A stretch of 64,000 nucleotides of DNA. It comes from Sipunculus nudus. Taxonomy: Eukaryota > Annelida > Sipuncula > Golfingiida > Sipunculidae. The first letter of the stretch is position 1. Each line of letters begins with the position of its first letter. Of the stretch, positions 32,339 through 43,976 are shown one piece after another. Below the pieces are notes generated by a model, which searched no databases, had not been told where the DNA came from, and saw only the letters and a program-made list of their open reading frames with translations. Where the stretch lies: NCBI GenBank assembly GCA_026874595.1, contig CM049316.1:48488695-48552694 (forward strand), in the 5' to 3' direction. The position numbers and the translations under genes were made by a program.

Positions 32339-33482
32339 TGTCACCAGAAATCGGTGACAATATGTACGGTGTTTTGTATCATAGTTTAACGAAGTCTGTT
32401 CTCTATTGATATTGACGTGAAGCGTCATCCTAAAGCGTTGACAGGTCTTGATTGTATATATATATATTGTGTATTCTTGTATGGAATCCCATCGGCTATC
32501 AGCTGATTTATCCGTGTCACGCATCGTGTGTAATTATTACATTTGGTATGTGGGTCGCCATGGTGACGCTAACAGTCAAACTAGGTCACATATATCCTTA
32601 TATGGGACACTTGAGAAATAAGCCAATCAGAGAACCGGATCGCCGTATTGTGACGACGATTGTGACGTCAGAGTTCAGGGAGAGACGCTGGAAGCTGCCT
32701 TCAGTTGGGTCTTGAAGCTTGAGGTGGCAGCACGCACGCACGGGAGTAGGAACATTGAAACGCCAGAAACGGCATAGAAGCAAGCTTCTACATGAGGCAA
32801 GGACCCAGCTCATGAGAACTCAGCCGTGCTGCCGACAGAGCTTCGTATTGGCGATAAATTGAAAGAGCGCTCGTCACCTGCCGGCCTAGTTCAGCTTGAC
32901 CTAGATACATAACCGCCGTAAGCTGTGAAACCATTGCTACACGAGCAAGGTCAAGGACTCTAAGCTCTACGTAAACAAAGAGCGCTATTGCATTCCTGTG
33001 AACGTAAACCTACCCGGGTCGCTGACAAGAAAGATCAGTTGAAGATCGCTAAACTCAGAAAGACTAGATCTATATGGTGCTAACCATACGCTAGATTCTA
33101 CACAAAACAGTAACCAGAGATCTCTGAAGGAACTGGACTTTATTGTTTTATTCAAACCATGGACTCAGTAAAATATCCTGTAATTTTAATGTGAAGAACT
33201 GTCGTATTGACACATCAACGCACACACTCACATTGGTGTCTCTGTAAGTATTGTCTTGAATTATATTTGTGAATTTAACCTGATGTCTCATAGTTTCTAT
33301 TGATCTAGGTGTATGATTGTCTGGTATTTTAATACACGTCCTTAAAAGAACCTGGAAATGTCACCTGTAATGGCCGGGATCTAATTTCTTGATGAGTGAA
33401 ATCAAGTGGCGAGCGTAAACCCATCGTATGGTTTTATATGTTATATCCGTTGTAAAGTTTTCACGTTAAGTTAGGGGTGACA
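32339..33482 (+). repeat. LTR 4 (3' LTR, the only one with the complete right end)
   Basis: 32339-33345 matches the other LTRs. 33346-33482 (137 bp) is found nowhere else in the array and ends GGTGACA, the complement of the TGTCACC start, right at the CACAC duplication. I therefore take 1144 bp as the full LTR length. It carries C at 32741, as LTR 1 does at 14435. A second TGTCACC occurs inside the unique segment at 33359, so a small inserted piece (33359-33482) is an alternative reading. Confidence 0.75.
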
Positions 33483-33880
33483 CACACATACAGGCAATAA
33501 GTACAATTTGTCAGCACAAATAAAGGCAGTAAGTCAACTATCAGCACACGTACAGGCAATAAGTACAAACTGTCAGCACACATACAGGCAGTAAGTTCAA
33601 CTGTCAGCACACATACCGGCAAAAAGTACAAACTGTCAGCACACGTACAGGCCATAAGTACAAAGTGTTAGCACACATACAGGCAATAAGTACAACCTGC
33701 AAGCACACATACATTCAATAGGTACAAACTGTCAGCACACATACAGGCAGTAAGAACAAAGTGTCAGCACACATACAGGCAGTAAGTACAAACTGTCATC
33801 ACACATACAAGCAGTAAGAACAAACTGTCAGCACACATACAAGCAGTAAGTTCAAGCTGTCAGCACATATACAGGCAGTA
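33483..33880 (+). repeat. 32-bp minisatellite, right part (about 12 units)
   Basis: It continues the array broken at 14032, starting with the second CACAC copy. Units here are more diverged (GTCAGCACACATACAGGC, then AATAAG or AGTAAG) than those on the left. The array dissolves after about 33880. Confidence 0.85.
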
Positions 33881-35074
33881 TTTCACCACTGGTTAGCTTT
33901 AACTCACTTGCCCCCTATATAAGGACCTAGGCTGATGAAAGCAAAAGCCCTGCCACCTTGATGTGGAATCAAACAGTCACCCTTTTTGCACCTTAGCAAA
34001 TTGACATTTTCCATAAAATGGTTTCTCTATTCCACCAAAATTAATGAACATCACTGGATGGCCATAAAGAAAAGGCTTAGGGAGAACTGAAGGACTGCTA
34101 GACCAACATGTACAATAGATGAGAGTGCACAGATCTTCTAACAGCTATAAGGATTGGGGCGACCAACTGGTGCCCAAGCATCAGCAAGGGACATTGAGGG
34201 GAATTCACTCATATAAAATACTGAAACAAAATAAAATACTTTTGAAACAATTTTATCTGCACAGTCCATGAATCAAACCTATATTACAAGCGGCACAAGC
34301 CTTTTTAAACTAAAGGTAATCACATAGAGCATTTATAAAAATAGGCCAGAAAATGTGGATATCACCACACATGCTGCTTGTTTTGTTTATACCAATGTGT
34401 TTATCATACGTGGGGGTCTGCCAAAATTATCAATACAAATTCAACAAAGTCATCTGACGGCAAGTCTGCTAAGTCAGAGCTTTGCAAATGGTGTTTTGCA
34501 ACATATATACATACAACATACCACCTTAGTTTACATGTTTCTTGTTTGTCAACATTGCTGTGTTTACAAACATGTTTTTGATAAACAAGTTCATACATCC
34601 TTCATGGAGGCATTATAAGAATTTTTAATGACCAGAACTAATCTTAGATCCTTAATATATTATATGTAGAGGAAGCCAGAAATCACATAAATTCTTTTTC
34701 AAAGGTAGGTGAATGGGCAGCTTTAAGTCTTGTCCTTGTTTCACTTTGTATTCAACAATATTTCTTCAGTACTATTGTCACCTATCCCAATTTATGTGAA
34801 ATTATTGGTTGAACTAAGCTGGTAAGCATTCATAATTGCATAGATTCAATTTTGCAAAATTTTGGCAGCTGCTGTTGCAAGTATAAAGGCTTTACAAATG
34901 TGGACATTAACAATAAAATGGACTAGTTATGTGAACCTTTACAATGATGTGGACTGTCCCTCTGACAAATACATACAACAGCCTCTACCAATTGCCAAAC
35001 AAAAGTTGAATCATTTGCAGAAAGAGTAAATTGTGTAGTTTTTGGTACACAGCCTGGTTGACATGTCTCATATA
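33881..35074. other. Intronic sequence, no recognised gene
   Basis: About 1.2 kb of apparently single-copy, AT-rich sequence. Short open stretches at 34355-34618 have no recognisable protein features. No splice-bounded exon fitting CENPL phases was found. Confidence 0.4.
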
Positions 35075-35602
35075 TCATGGTGACTGTATTCTAACTTCTT
35101 CTGCTGACTCTGGAATCACTGTTACATAATCAGACCACTCATACAGACATTTTTTGTAAAATGATAACATGTTTCCTGGAACCCGGTTCACGTCAAAATT
35201 TGAAGACACTGATATTGCCCCTCCAATAGATTTTAAATAATATTGTGGAATTATTTTCCAAGTTGTATCACCACCCGCAATCAAAAGTTTGATCCACATT
35301 ATGTTTTGTGTTTTTAATCGAGTTTTTACATCTGGAAACTTTATTCCACCCATTTCATAATCGCCAGTAATTGCATTATATTGAACCTTTGGTCTTTTGC
35401 CATTCCATAAAAACTTCCTTAAGTACTGTGTGACATTTTCAACAAATAATTTTGGTGCAATACACATATTACATACGTATAATATTTTTGACATTGCTAG
35501 TGTTCGACATATTTCTGTCCGACCAAAAATTGTAAGGGTTCTGCATGACCACATATTTAGAACTGACTTTAACTTGGATTCTGTACTAAGGAAGTTTAAT
35601 CT
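35075..35602 (-). pseudogene. LINE (non-LTR retrotransposon) RT C-terminal fragment
   Basis: The minus-strand frame reads through motifs typical of the segment after the RT palm in L1/Tx1-like ORF2 proteins: LTIFGRTEICRTLAMSKILY, then a hydrophobic run, YLRKFLWNGKRPK, YEMGGIKFPDV and MWIKLLI. The reading is open upstream of its first ATG (35554) to a TAA at 35603-35605, which is probably a break in the old frame. Only about 175 codons remain; the endonuclease and RT catalytic parts are absent. It ends at a TGA just before 35075, where related proteins usually continue. It is a dead fragment inside a CENPL intron. Confidence 0.8.
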
Positions 35603-35711
35603 TTAATCTTGTGATCAAACAGTGAATTCAGGGTGTGCATGATGAGAATAAAAGTCTCACTCTTAACAGGGGTTGGTTCTTGATCATTGGTCACTGTGAA
35701 TAGGGGTGCCT
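35603..35711. other. Short unassigned spacer
   Basis: It lies between the LINE fragment and the next dispersed repeat. No feature was seen. Confidence 0.3.
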
Positions 35712-38700
35712 TTTTTAGCGAACCTGTGAGCTTATGCGATGGTGTGGCATCGTCCGTCGTCTGTACGTTAACCCATACTATCTTGAAAACGGCATGAGTT
35801 AGCATTACAAAATTTTATGCAAAAAATTAGTCATCTAAAAAACTCTATCGGATTTTGCTTATTTTTTGGCTAACTGTATTTTCTTAGATTTTATAGGGGA
35901 AAAGCTTAAAAACCTTTAAAAATCTTCTTCTCTGAAACTGTTCAGCCAAATTGTCCAATATTTTACAGAAATGATCCCTGGAACAATCTGTATCAAATTT
36001 GTTCGAATGGTTTAAGTTTTGTAATTTTTGGCCGAGTTACAAGAAGTTAAACTTAGTCATCTGTCCAAAAAAGCATACTTACATTACAATCTCAGAAATG
36101 GCTTGAGCTATCATCACCAAATTATATGTGAATGTTTGTCACATGAGTCATATCTGAAATTGAGGTATTGGTGGCGCCACCTGCGTCAGCCTTTTTTGTA
36201 TGGGGGTCATCAGTGCCCTTATCATACTGAGGGCTACAAAAAACTTCTTCTCTGAAACCATATGGCCAAATTGTTTAATATCGCACAGAAATGATCTTAG
36301 GGTATTGCTTTCTGAATTTTGTTCAAATGGTCTCAGTTCAGTGACTTTTTTCTGAGTTATGGGGAGCTGAATTTAGTCATATGCCATGACAGCCCATTTT
36401 AGCTCAGTGGCTACAAAGATCTTCTTCTCAAAAATCACCAGGCAGAATTCTTAAATCTCACACATTAATTATCTTTAGATGTTGATAATTCAATTTTGTT
36501 CAAATGGTTTTGGTTAAGTGATTTTTGGCCGAGTTATGGGAAGCTTAACTTAGCCATTTTTCTGTATTTTCCTATATGAGTTATAAACCTGCAAAACATT
36601 TTTGACTGACACAACTGAGGCTAATTTGTTTAATATTTTACAACGACTGGAGCTAGCATCATGAAATTAAATGCAAAAAATTAGCCATCTGAGAAACTCT
36701 GCAATTTCTTAGATTTTATAGAGAAAAAGCTAAAAAACTGTTTAAAATCTTCTTCTCCAAAACGGTCAAGCCAAATTGTTCAATATTTCACAGAAATAAT
36801 CTGTTATACCATCTCTCTCAAGTTTATTCAAATGGTTAAATTTGGGTGTATTTTGGCCGAGTTACAGGAAGTTGAACTAAGTCATCTGTCCAAAAAGGCA
36901 TACTAAAATGACAATCTCAGAAACAGCCTGAGCTATCATCACCAAATTTTATGCCAGTGTTGGTCACATGAGTCCTATATGAAATTCAGGTATTGGTGTC
37001 GCCACTTGTAATGACCTTTTTTTGTACTGGGGTCATTGGTCATCTGTATATTAACCCATTATTTCTCAGGAATAGCAGGAGCTACCATCCCCAGATTTTA
37101 TGCAATAATTTGTCACATATTATATGTTGTGGGATTCAGCTTATTTTTTTTTTATCTGCATTAACTTGAATTTTATAGGGAAAAGTCTGAAAAACCTCTA
37201 AAAGTCTTCTTCTTGTAAACAGTCCAGCCAAATTGTTTAATATTTTACAGAAATGATCCCAGAGGCAAGCTTTCTCAATTTTGTTCAAATGGTTTGCATT
37301 TGATGAATATTAGCGGAGTTACACAAATTTGAACTTAGTCATTTGGCCAAGTAAGCATACTGACATAGTAATCTCAGAAATGACAGAACCTAGCATTACC
37401 AAGTATTGTGCAAATGTTGGTCACATGACTCATATTTGAAGTTGCAGATTTCGTGGTGCCACCTACATTGACCTGTTTTTTTATGGGCAAAAAAAGTCAT
37501 AACTTTAGCCTCTTTCAGCTTATAATATTTTGGATGAAACTGTCAAGTTGAATCGTTCATTTTTTCAAAAGAATTATTCTAGGACATGGTTCTTACAATC
37601 ATATAAGAATAGATTGAGTTTGTTGATTTTTGGTTGAGTCATGAAAAGCTTAAGTTGGTCTTATGGCCATTATTATGTTTCAAACTGAGGACTGCAATAG
37701 TGTTCTTCTACAAAATTGTCTAGGCGGCCTTTGTTCAAGTTTACTTGAATGATTTTTGGCAGAATTATTGGACCTTTAACAATGAAAGGACTGCATCTTT
37801 TGTTATTTTAGATATTTTGATAAAAAGTTTATGAATATGTCAGCTTGAAAAAAAAGCATTTTAGCCAAAGTCTTTCAGTATGTGTAAACAGATTTACCAA
37901 CAGGCAAAGATTGTGTCTGTATCATTAAATAGGTTGAAAAACTGCCGACTGTTTCAGATTTTGCAACAGATCAAGAGTTCATTCAGTGCAGCCAGATATA
38001 GGTCAAGAGTTCAATCAGTGCAGCCAGGCACAAGGCATGTGATCACCGCATGGGTGTCATGTGAACACCTCATGGGCAGCATGTGATCACCTCATGGGTA
38101 GCATGTGATCATCTCATGAGTATCATGTGATCACCTAATGGGTGTCATGCCCCTCAGGGCTGCATGTGGAGCCAATCTGTGAGCTTATGCAATGATGTGG
38201 CTACTATTACAGATTTGGCAACAGGCCAAAGGTCAGTCTGGATCTATTTATAGCTTTGGCAGACTGCCAACTGTATCAGATTAGGTAACTGGTCAAGAGT
38301 TCACTCAGTGCAGCCAGGTATAGGTCAGGAGTTCACTCAATGCAGTAGCTGCATTCTATTTATAGCATTGGCAGACTGCCAACTGTGTCAGATTATGCAA
38401 TAGGTCAAGAGTTCACTCAGTGCAGCCAGGTACAGGTCAAAAGTTCACTCAGTCTAGCCAGGTGCAGGTTATGAGTTCACTCAGTGCAGTAGCCTGAGCT
38501 AGCAATTTGTCACAGTTAACTTGGGGCAACTGCCTTTCTCACCTAAGCCTGGTAAGCCCCATGCATCAGACTCAAGGTAAGTTTGATGTAGTGGCCTGAT
38601 ATTTTGGCCTGTCTGTGTGTCTTTGATGGCTTTCTCGTTCACAAGACAGGTGTCGCCACCTACAATTACTTTGGCACAATGTATGTGCCTCCATATTTCT

Positions 38701-38990
38701 ACAGAGGAATTTGATATAATCAGCCTGAAATTGGGCATAGTTATACATATCGAATAGCTTTGTCATTTACAAGACTGGTGATGCCACCTACAATAATTTT
38801 TGCACAGTGTGTGTCCCTGCTTATTTCTCAGGAGGGGTTTGATATATCAGTCTGAAATTGGGCATATGTATATATCTCTGATAGCTTTGTTGTATACAAG
38901 ACTGGTGGTGCCAACTACAATCATTTTTGTGTTGTGTGCACCCATGCCAGAATTTCAGCAGTGATGTTTTTGTAATTGTTTCTCATTCAA
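35712..38990 (+). repeat. Family C dispersed repeat, long copy
   Basis: It starts with TTTTTTAGCGAACCTGTGAG and a CGTCCGTCG stretch. It then repeats the 'cttcttct...cacagaaat' and 'gagctagcat' modules several times, collinear with 4685-6482. The section 37970-38500 holds repeated 'agttcactcagtgcagccag' blocks. At 38820-38850 it gives the uninterrupted version of the site where the family B copy 6483-9114 sits. No coding capacity was recognised. Confidence 0.6.
38036..38150 (+). repeat. 22-bp minisatellite, about five units
   Basis: The unit CATGTGATCACCTCATGGGT plus two bases recurs at 38036, 38058, 38080, 38102 and 38124, with a partial unit at 38146. The period is exactly 22 bp. It lies inside the family C repeat. 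Confidence 0.8.
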
Positions 38991-39103
38991 AATGTTTAGT
39001 ACTTGCATTGTTCATACACATGAAAAGTGATGGGCCAGTACTGAAGCATTATACCTAGTGTATTTCCCAATGCACAGGTTCGCATTAGGCCTGTAGGCCT
39101 TGT

Positions 39104-39798
39104 TTTAGCTCAGCTTACTGAAAGTCATCTGAGCTTTAGTGATCACCCTTTGTTAGTCTGTCTGTCCATCTGTCTGTCCGTCTGTCCAGGCACAAAACGT
39201 AACCGCTGGACCTGGAATCTTCTTAACTTGACATCAAGGGAGGTCCATGAAAAATCTCCTTGGAAACTTGAAATTAGGTCTCTGTTACCGATATCTAAAG
39301 AGCTATGGGGCTCAGAAGTACCCCCCAGAATACTTAAAAAATTTGATACAAAAGCTCCAGTATCTGAACAACTAATGCATAGATCACAATGAATCTTTGC
39401 ATGCATATTGATCATGGAATGTTTCCTCATTTCCTATAGACTGGTGATGCCACCTGCTTTTTTTTCAAATTTTTACACATTTTTTTTTTCAATTTTTGAG
39501 ATTTTCAAAAAAATGGTTGTCTGTTAACAGGGCACAAATCTTATCCACTGGACCTAGAATCTTCTATCTTAACTTCAAGGGATGTCCATGAAAAATCTCC
39601 TGGTTATCCTGAAATTAGGTCTCTTTTACCCATATCATCCGAGCTATGAGGCATAGATGAACCCCCCAGAATAATTAAAAATTTGTTACAAAAGCTCCAG
39701 TATCTGAACAACTAATGCATAAATCAGCATGATTTTTTGCATGCATATTCATCATGGAGTGCTTTATCAGTTCCTGCAGACTGGTGGTGCCACCTTGA
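39104..39798 (+). repeat. Family D dispersed repeat, left part
   Basis: The head TTTTAGCTCAGCTTACTGAA is followed by a TCTGTCCGTCTGTCC tract. The body contains 'gaggtccatgaaaa(a)tctcc' and 'gcatgcatattgatcatgga' blocks, themselves repeated (39230 and 39570). It is interrupted at 39799 by a family B copy and resumes at 42408. Confidence 0.55.
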
Positions 39799-42407
39799 TT
39801 TTTAGCTCAGCTGACTAAAAGTCATCTGAGCTATAGTCGTGGTCCATTGTCCGTTGTCTGTACGTCCGTCCGTCCGTAGATGTGGCACGTTTTGAAACCG
39901 TAAGACCTAGGAATCCAAAATTCGGCATAATGTTAAATGTCCCAAAAGATCTCCTACCAAGCCGAAAACTGGGTCTTTGCGACTTCGTTCCTTTGAGAAA
40001 TTAAGGAAAAGCCTCAATTTTTTATTAAAAACCTATTTTTACACTTCAGGACTGCCTAATATTAAAACCACTCATCTGTTTTTCCTCATATTTACCATAA
40101 ATATTCCTCTATATAGTTCTAGTTCCTATGTACATGCCAGAAATTATGTGTGTATTATATAACTTAAAAAAGTTATGGGCCCAAACATAATGCATTTTGT
40201 AAAAAATCAGGAAAGATATTTGATCACTTAACACAAAACATGTTAAAGCTATGGACTTTTTTCCAGTAATATAACTTTGATTAATCAAAATTAAATTGTA
40301 TACCCAAAATTAGATCAAAATCTTTAAAATTTTTTAAAGTATTAACAAAAATAAAAAATTGGTACCTTAAATTTTGCCCAACTTTGACCATGGCACATTT
40401 TTTTCCTGTAAGTACTGTGGATTTAATTTTCACAGCATGTTTTTGTTAGAATTTTGTCTGTTAACACCAAAAATTTGAAACCAGTTGATCAAAAACTGTA
40501 GATTTTATTCAAGTTTTCAAGCACCATGTAACATATTGTTTACATAAAGCTAGTGTCATGCAATTTGCAAGAGCTCAGCTCCCCAGCTTCAGCTCTCAGT
40601 TCCTAAAATTTGGCATACAATTAGATGTCTCAAAAATAACCTACCATGCCAAGAATTTGGTCACTAGGACTTAATACCTTCATTTTTCCATTAAAAACCC
40701 ATTGTTACACTTCGAAAGTGCCTGATATCAAAACCACTGATCTGCCTTTAATCATATATAATATGCATATATTTCTATACATTCTCGATGCACATGCCAG
40801 AAATGATGTAAGTATTGCGTATTTAAGTAATGGGCTCAAACATAATGCACTTTTTAAAAATCAAGAAATATATTTACTCCCTTAACAAGAGGATTGCTGA
40901 AGCTAGAGATTTTTTGTCGGGGATGTAACATTATTTAATCAAGATTCAATTGAATACCCAAAATTAGTTCTGAATTTTTCAAATTTTATAAGTTATTAGT
41001 ATAAATATAAAATTAGTACCTTAAATTTTGCCAAACTTTGACCATGGCACGTTTGTTTCCTGTGAGCACTGTTGATATAATTTTCATATCATGCACACAT
41101 AGATATTTAAGCTTTTTGGTTTAGAAAGCTGAAAGAAATAGGCCAAAAATTGTAGCTTTTATTAATGTTTTTATGAGACCATGTCAGACCTTGGCTCTCT
41201 CTAGCCCCTCTTGAGTCACCTGTATGTTGACCTTGTTGAACTTTCAGCAAATAATGCATGCTTGAGGGGAGGCATAAACTGGGGCAGCCAGGCAGCTTAT
41301 GGCCAGCCACAGTTGATCCAGGTGTCCAACCCAACTCATCTAGTAGTTTTAACCAACAACATAACAATAAACCATAAATTAATAAATTTTCATTGGTTTG
41401 TAATAACAAATTAAAGAAAAATAGAAAAGGAATTTGTTAGTTGATAATAACAGGAAATTAACTTGCAGTTACTGATGATATAAGGATCTTGTATTGATGG
41501 ATAGAATGTCACGTATTCCAAATAACACCATGCAGTCACCTATGGTATTTTTCAGTTCAATTTTAATGATAAAAAATAAATCATATTATTCATTACTAAT
41601 CATTAGGGATCATATGAAGGAAATTAATGATAGACAAAGATGCAGTTGATAATATTAATCTAGATTCCTACTGTGTCTAGTGTGTACATTGATGTGAAAT
41701 TAGTCCAAAATGAATATATTACATTTATTTTTTTTTAATATAAATAAAAGCCATAAAACCAGGTACTTATGATCATTATTTAAATGTGTGAATTTTGTAT
41801 ATTCTGGATTCTCAACATCATTGTTTGGTGAAAACTGAATAAATACCAGACATGGTGCGAATACTTTGCAACTGTATTTGAATACGAATATGAATATGTA
41901 CTCAATTATAAAATTTCTTTCATAAGAATGGGAATTCAGGTAAAAATGAAAATATATGAATACCAGTGCAAATAATTTCAAAATGTATTTATGAATGCAT
42001 TCATGAATATATTCTTTAATATTATTTAAATAATCATTTCAGTTATATTTTATTTTAAAAAATCATACAATTCTCTTATTATTTTTAATAAAAATTATAT
42101 TTGGGACAATATTTGTAATTTTTTTAATAAATAGTTAAACTCTTATATTATATGTTCTGCTTATAAGTTATATGGCCAAGTTAAAATCTGTGTGACAACA
42201 GCACTCCATTTGTTAATAAAATAAATGAAATCAATCCTCTTCCCTGTCTCCAAAGGTACTATCAAAATCATACATAAGCTAAACAACAACAACTCATAAT
42301 ACAGCTTATTTTTTTACAACATAAAACCAGCATGTGCCTCAGTCTAAATCATATTTGTTTATCATATATAACAGCTGAGCGCCGTGACCCATAGGTCCCT
42401 TGTTTTT
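39799..42407 (+). mobile_element. Complete family B dispersed repeat, about 2.6 kb, inserted in family D
   Basis: It is collinear over its whole length with 6483-9114: head hairpin AGCTCAGCTGACT/AGTCATCTGAGCT, short CCGTCC tract near 39860, two related halves, and a tail with CAGCTGAGCG and GACCCATAGGTC at 42372-42402. The family D host continues on either side without an obvious target duplication, although T-rich flanks blur the exact edge. Non-coding. Confidence 0.7.
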
Positions 42408-42697
42408 TTAATTTTTACACATTTTTTCATCAATTTTTGAGACCTTCAAAGATGTGGTTGTTTGTTAATAGGGCTCAAATCTTAACCATTGCACCTAGAA
42501 CCTTCTAACTTGACAACCAGGGAGGTCCATGAAAATCTCCTAAGGAACCTTATATTAGGTCTCTGTTACCCATACCTTCCGAGCTAAGCTTCAGATGAAT
42601 TGGGATACCAGCTACAAAATTTGGCTTTCAGGTGATAAAATTCCTTTTGTGAATGTCTTCTTAGTCAGCTGAGCATCATGACCCATGGGTGATTTGT
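42408..42697 (+). repeat. Family D dispersed repeat, right part with tail
   Basis: It resumes 'atttttacacattttttcat', 'gagaccttcaaa' and 'gaggtccatgaaaatctcc', as in 39465-39600. It ends with CAGCTGAGCATCATGACCCA at 42666-42697. Confidence 0.55.
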
Positions 42698-43057
42698 TGT
42701 ATGTAACATCTATTATTACATCATCACTGTTGTCTGCAATGTCCACTTTATAGGCTAGTGGTAAGATGTCACTACAGAACAAGAACTACAGACTAGTTTC
42801 TCATAAAAATCTTTAAATTGTTGACAGGAAAAATTACATGAGGTAGGTTATCACTTCGAAAAAATAGTGAATCCCACATTTTCCTCACTCTGCCCTTAAG
42901 CCAACAACTTTGGCGTTCTTTGACTTGCGAAAGAAAATTGGGGAATAAACAGGTGAACAGGGCTGGTGGAGTGGCTCCTGAAACATTATGTTAGATATGT
43001 CCTGCATGGTTCAGTGTTTCTGTTTATTGTTTATGACTGAAGAAAACTTTATCTCAG
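42698..43057. other. Intron 3' end upstream of CENPL exon
   Basis: Apparently single-copy sequence that runs into the acceptor TTTATCTCAG at 43048-43057. No other feature was seen. Confidence 0.5.
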
Positions 43058-43142
43058 GAACAACAAAGGGGATTAGCTGTGGAGACGGAGAGAGCAGACT
43101 CGGCGAGACTGGACATATACAAAGGCCTGAAACAGTATGCTC
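43058..43142 (+). CDS. CENPL: CENPL exon encoding the conserved RGLAVE helix end
   Basis: Acceptor ATCTCAG and donor CTC|GTGAGT bound an 85-bp exon that opens in phase 0, matching the phase 0 end of exon 13033-13145. It encodes 28 residues starting EQQRGLAVE, then an acidic/basic stretch, LDIYKGLKQYA, and one leftover base. The joined peptide HIQA-EQQRGLAVE matches the strongly conserved E-x-x-x-G-L-A-V-E segment of CENP-L, and is the best single piece of evidence for the gene call. It is separated from the previous exon by 29.9 kb that includes the whole retrotransposon array. Confidence 0.8.
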
Positions 43143-43976
43143 GTGAGTATTCTGTGTGTTAAAATACATAAAAACACTCAGTAACACAAAGTATCTTCAG
43201 AAGCCAGTCCAGAGTTGGTGTTGTCAAAATATTGTTATTACATGGTTTTCAAGGGACTTGCATTTTTAGCTCAGCTGTCTATAAGTCAATTATAAAAGCC
43301 AGACTGAAAAAAAGGCTATTTGAACACATATCAGACACCATGTTTGCCTGTTATGACACTCATGCTAACCCTGGCCTCTTCTAGGCCCTGCCATATACAG
43401 ATGCAATGAGACTGCCAGTAACATAAAAATTAGCCTATGTGGTCCTATACACCACCCAGTAATAAACATAGCCCCCTAACGATTTGTAAAATGTGTTAAA
43501 TTTACAACAAAATCACCATGTCACTCTTCAAAGCTGGGCTATTTAAACAAAATGTTACATTTAATGTCTTTATACTCTCAGTCCTTCCAATCTGCTTGTC
43601 ACTGAGTTGCTGTGTCCCCACTAAAACAATTGGATACATCTCTGGTAAAAAGGGCAGTATCTGACAGTAACTGTTCAATAATTAGGTTATAAGTTAAATT
43701 TTATCTCTTTTTATTTAAACCCTGCAACACACCATGGAAAATAAACAGGGGGCATTCAAAGAGACAATATTAGTAACAGGGGGCATTCAAAGAGACAATA
43801 TTAGTAACAAATTTGGTGGAGTGACAAAGCTCAAATTTGGCAATGGACCTAGATATACACAGGACTCCACAAAAACACTACCCAAAGACAATTAATAATA
43901 CATTCCTGAATTGTTGAGGTGTTCTTTCAGAAAACATACATAATTTAACAAATTTATTATATGAAATGTTCTGTAG
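43143..43976. other. Intronic sequence with a family B head fragment and a 31-bp tandem duplication
   Basis: A truncated family B head occurs at 43264-43290 (AGCTCAGCTGTCTATAAGTC). A 31-bp segment (CAGGGGGCATTCAAAGAGAC and 11 more bases) is duplicated in tandem at 43746-43807. No coding sequence was recognised. Confidence 0.5.

Larger units (their letters stand above)
14033..33482 (+). mobile_element. Triple tandem Gmr1-like Ty3/gypsy LTR retrotransposon array
   Basis: Three units with an exact 6102-bp period (ORFs at 15504, 21606 and 27708) share four LTRs in the pattern LTR-body-LTR-body-LTR-body-LTR. The array starts TGTCACC and ends GGTGACA (7-bp terminal inverted repeat) and is flanked by CACAC on both sides. 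Each body has a leader of about 460 bp, one Gag-Pol ORF of 1470 codons and a polypurine tract just before the next LTR. The units differ at only a few bases, so the array is young or homogenised. Integrase lies upstream of RT, the order that defines Gmr1-like elements. No envelope gene is present. An assembly collapse or expansion of a single element remains possible. Confidence 0.9.

Noticed and set aside
14033-33482. Endogenous retrovirus with envelope gene
   Set aside because: The frame ends after RNase H and only about 220 bp separate the stop codon from the next LTR, so there is no room for an envelope gene.
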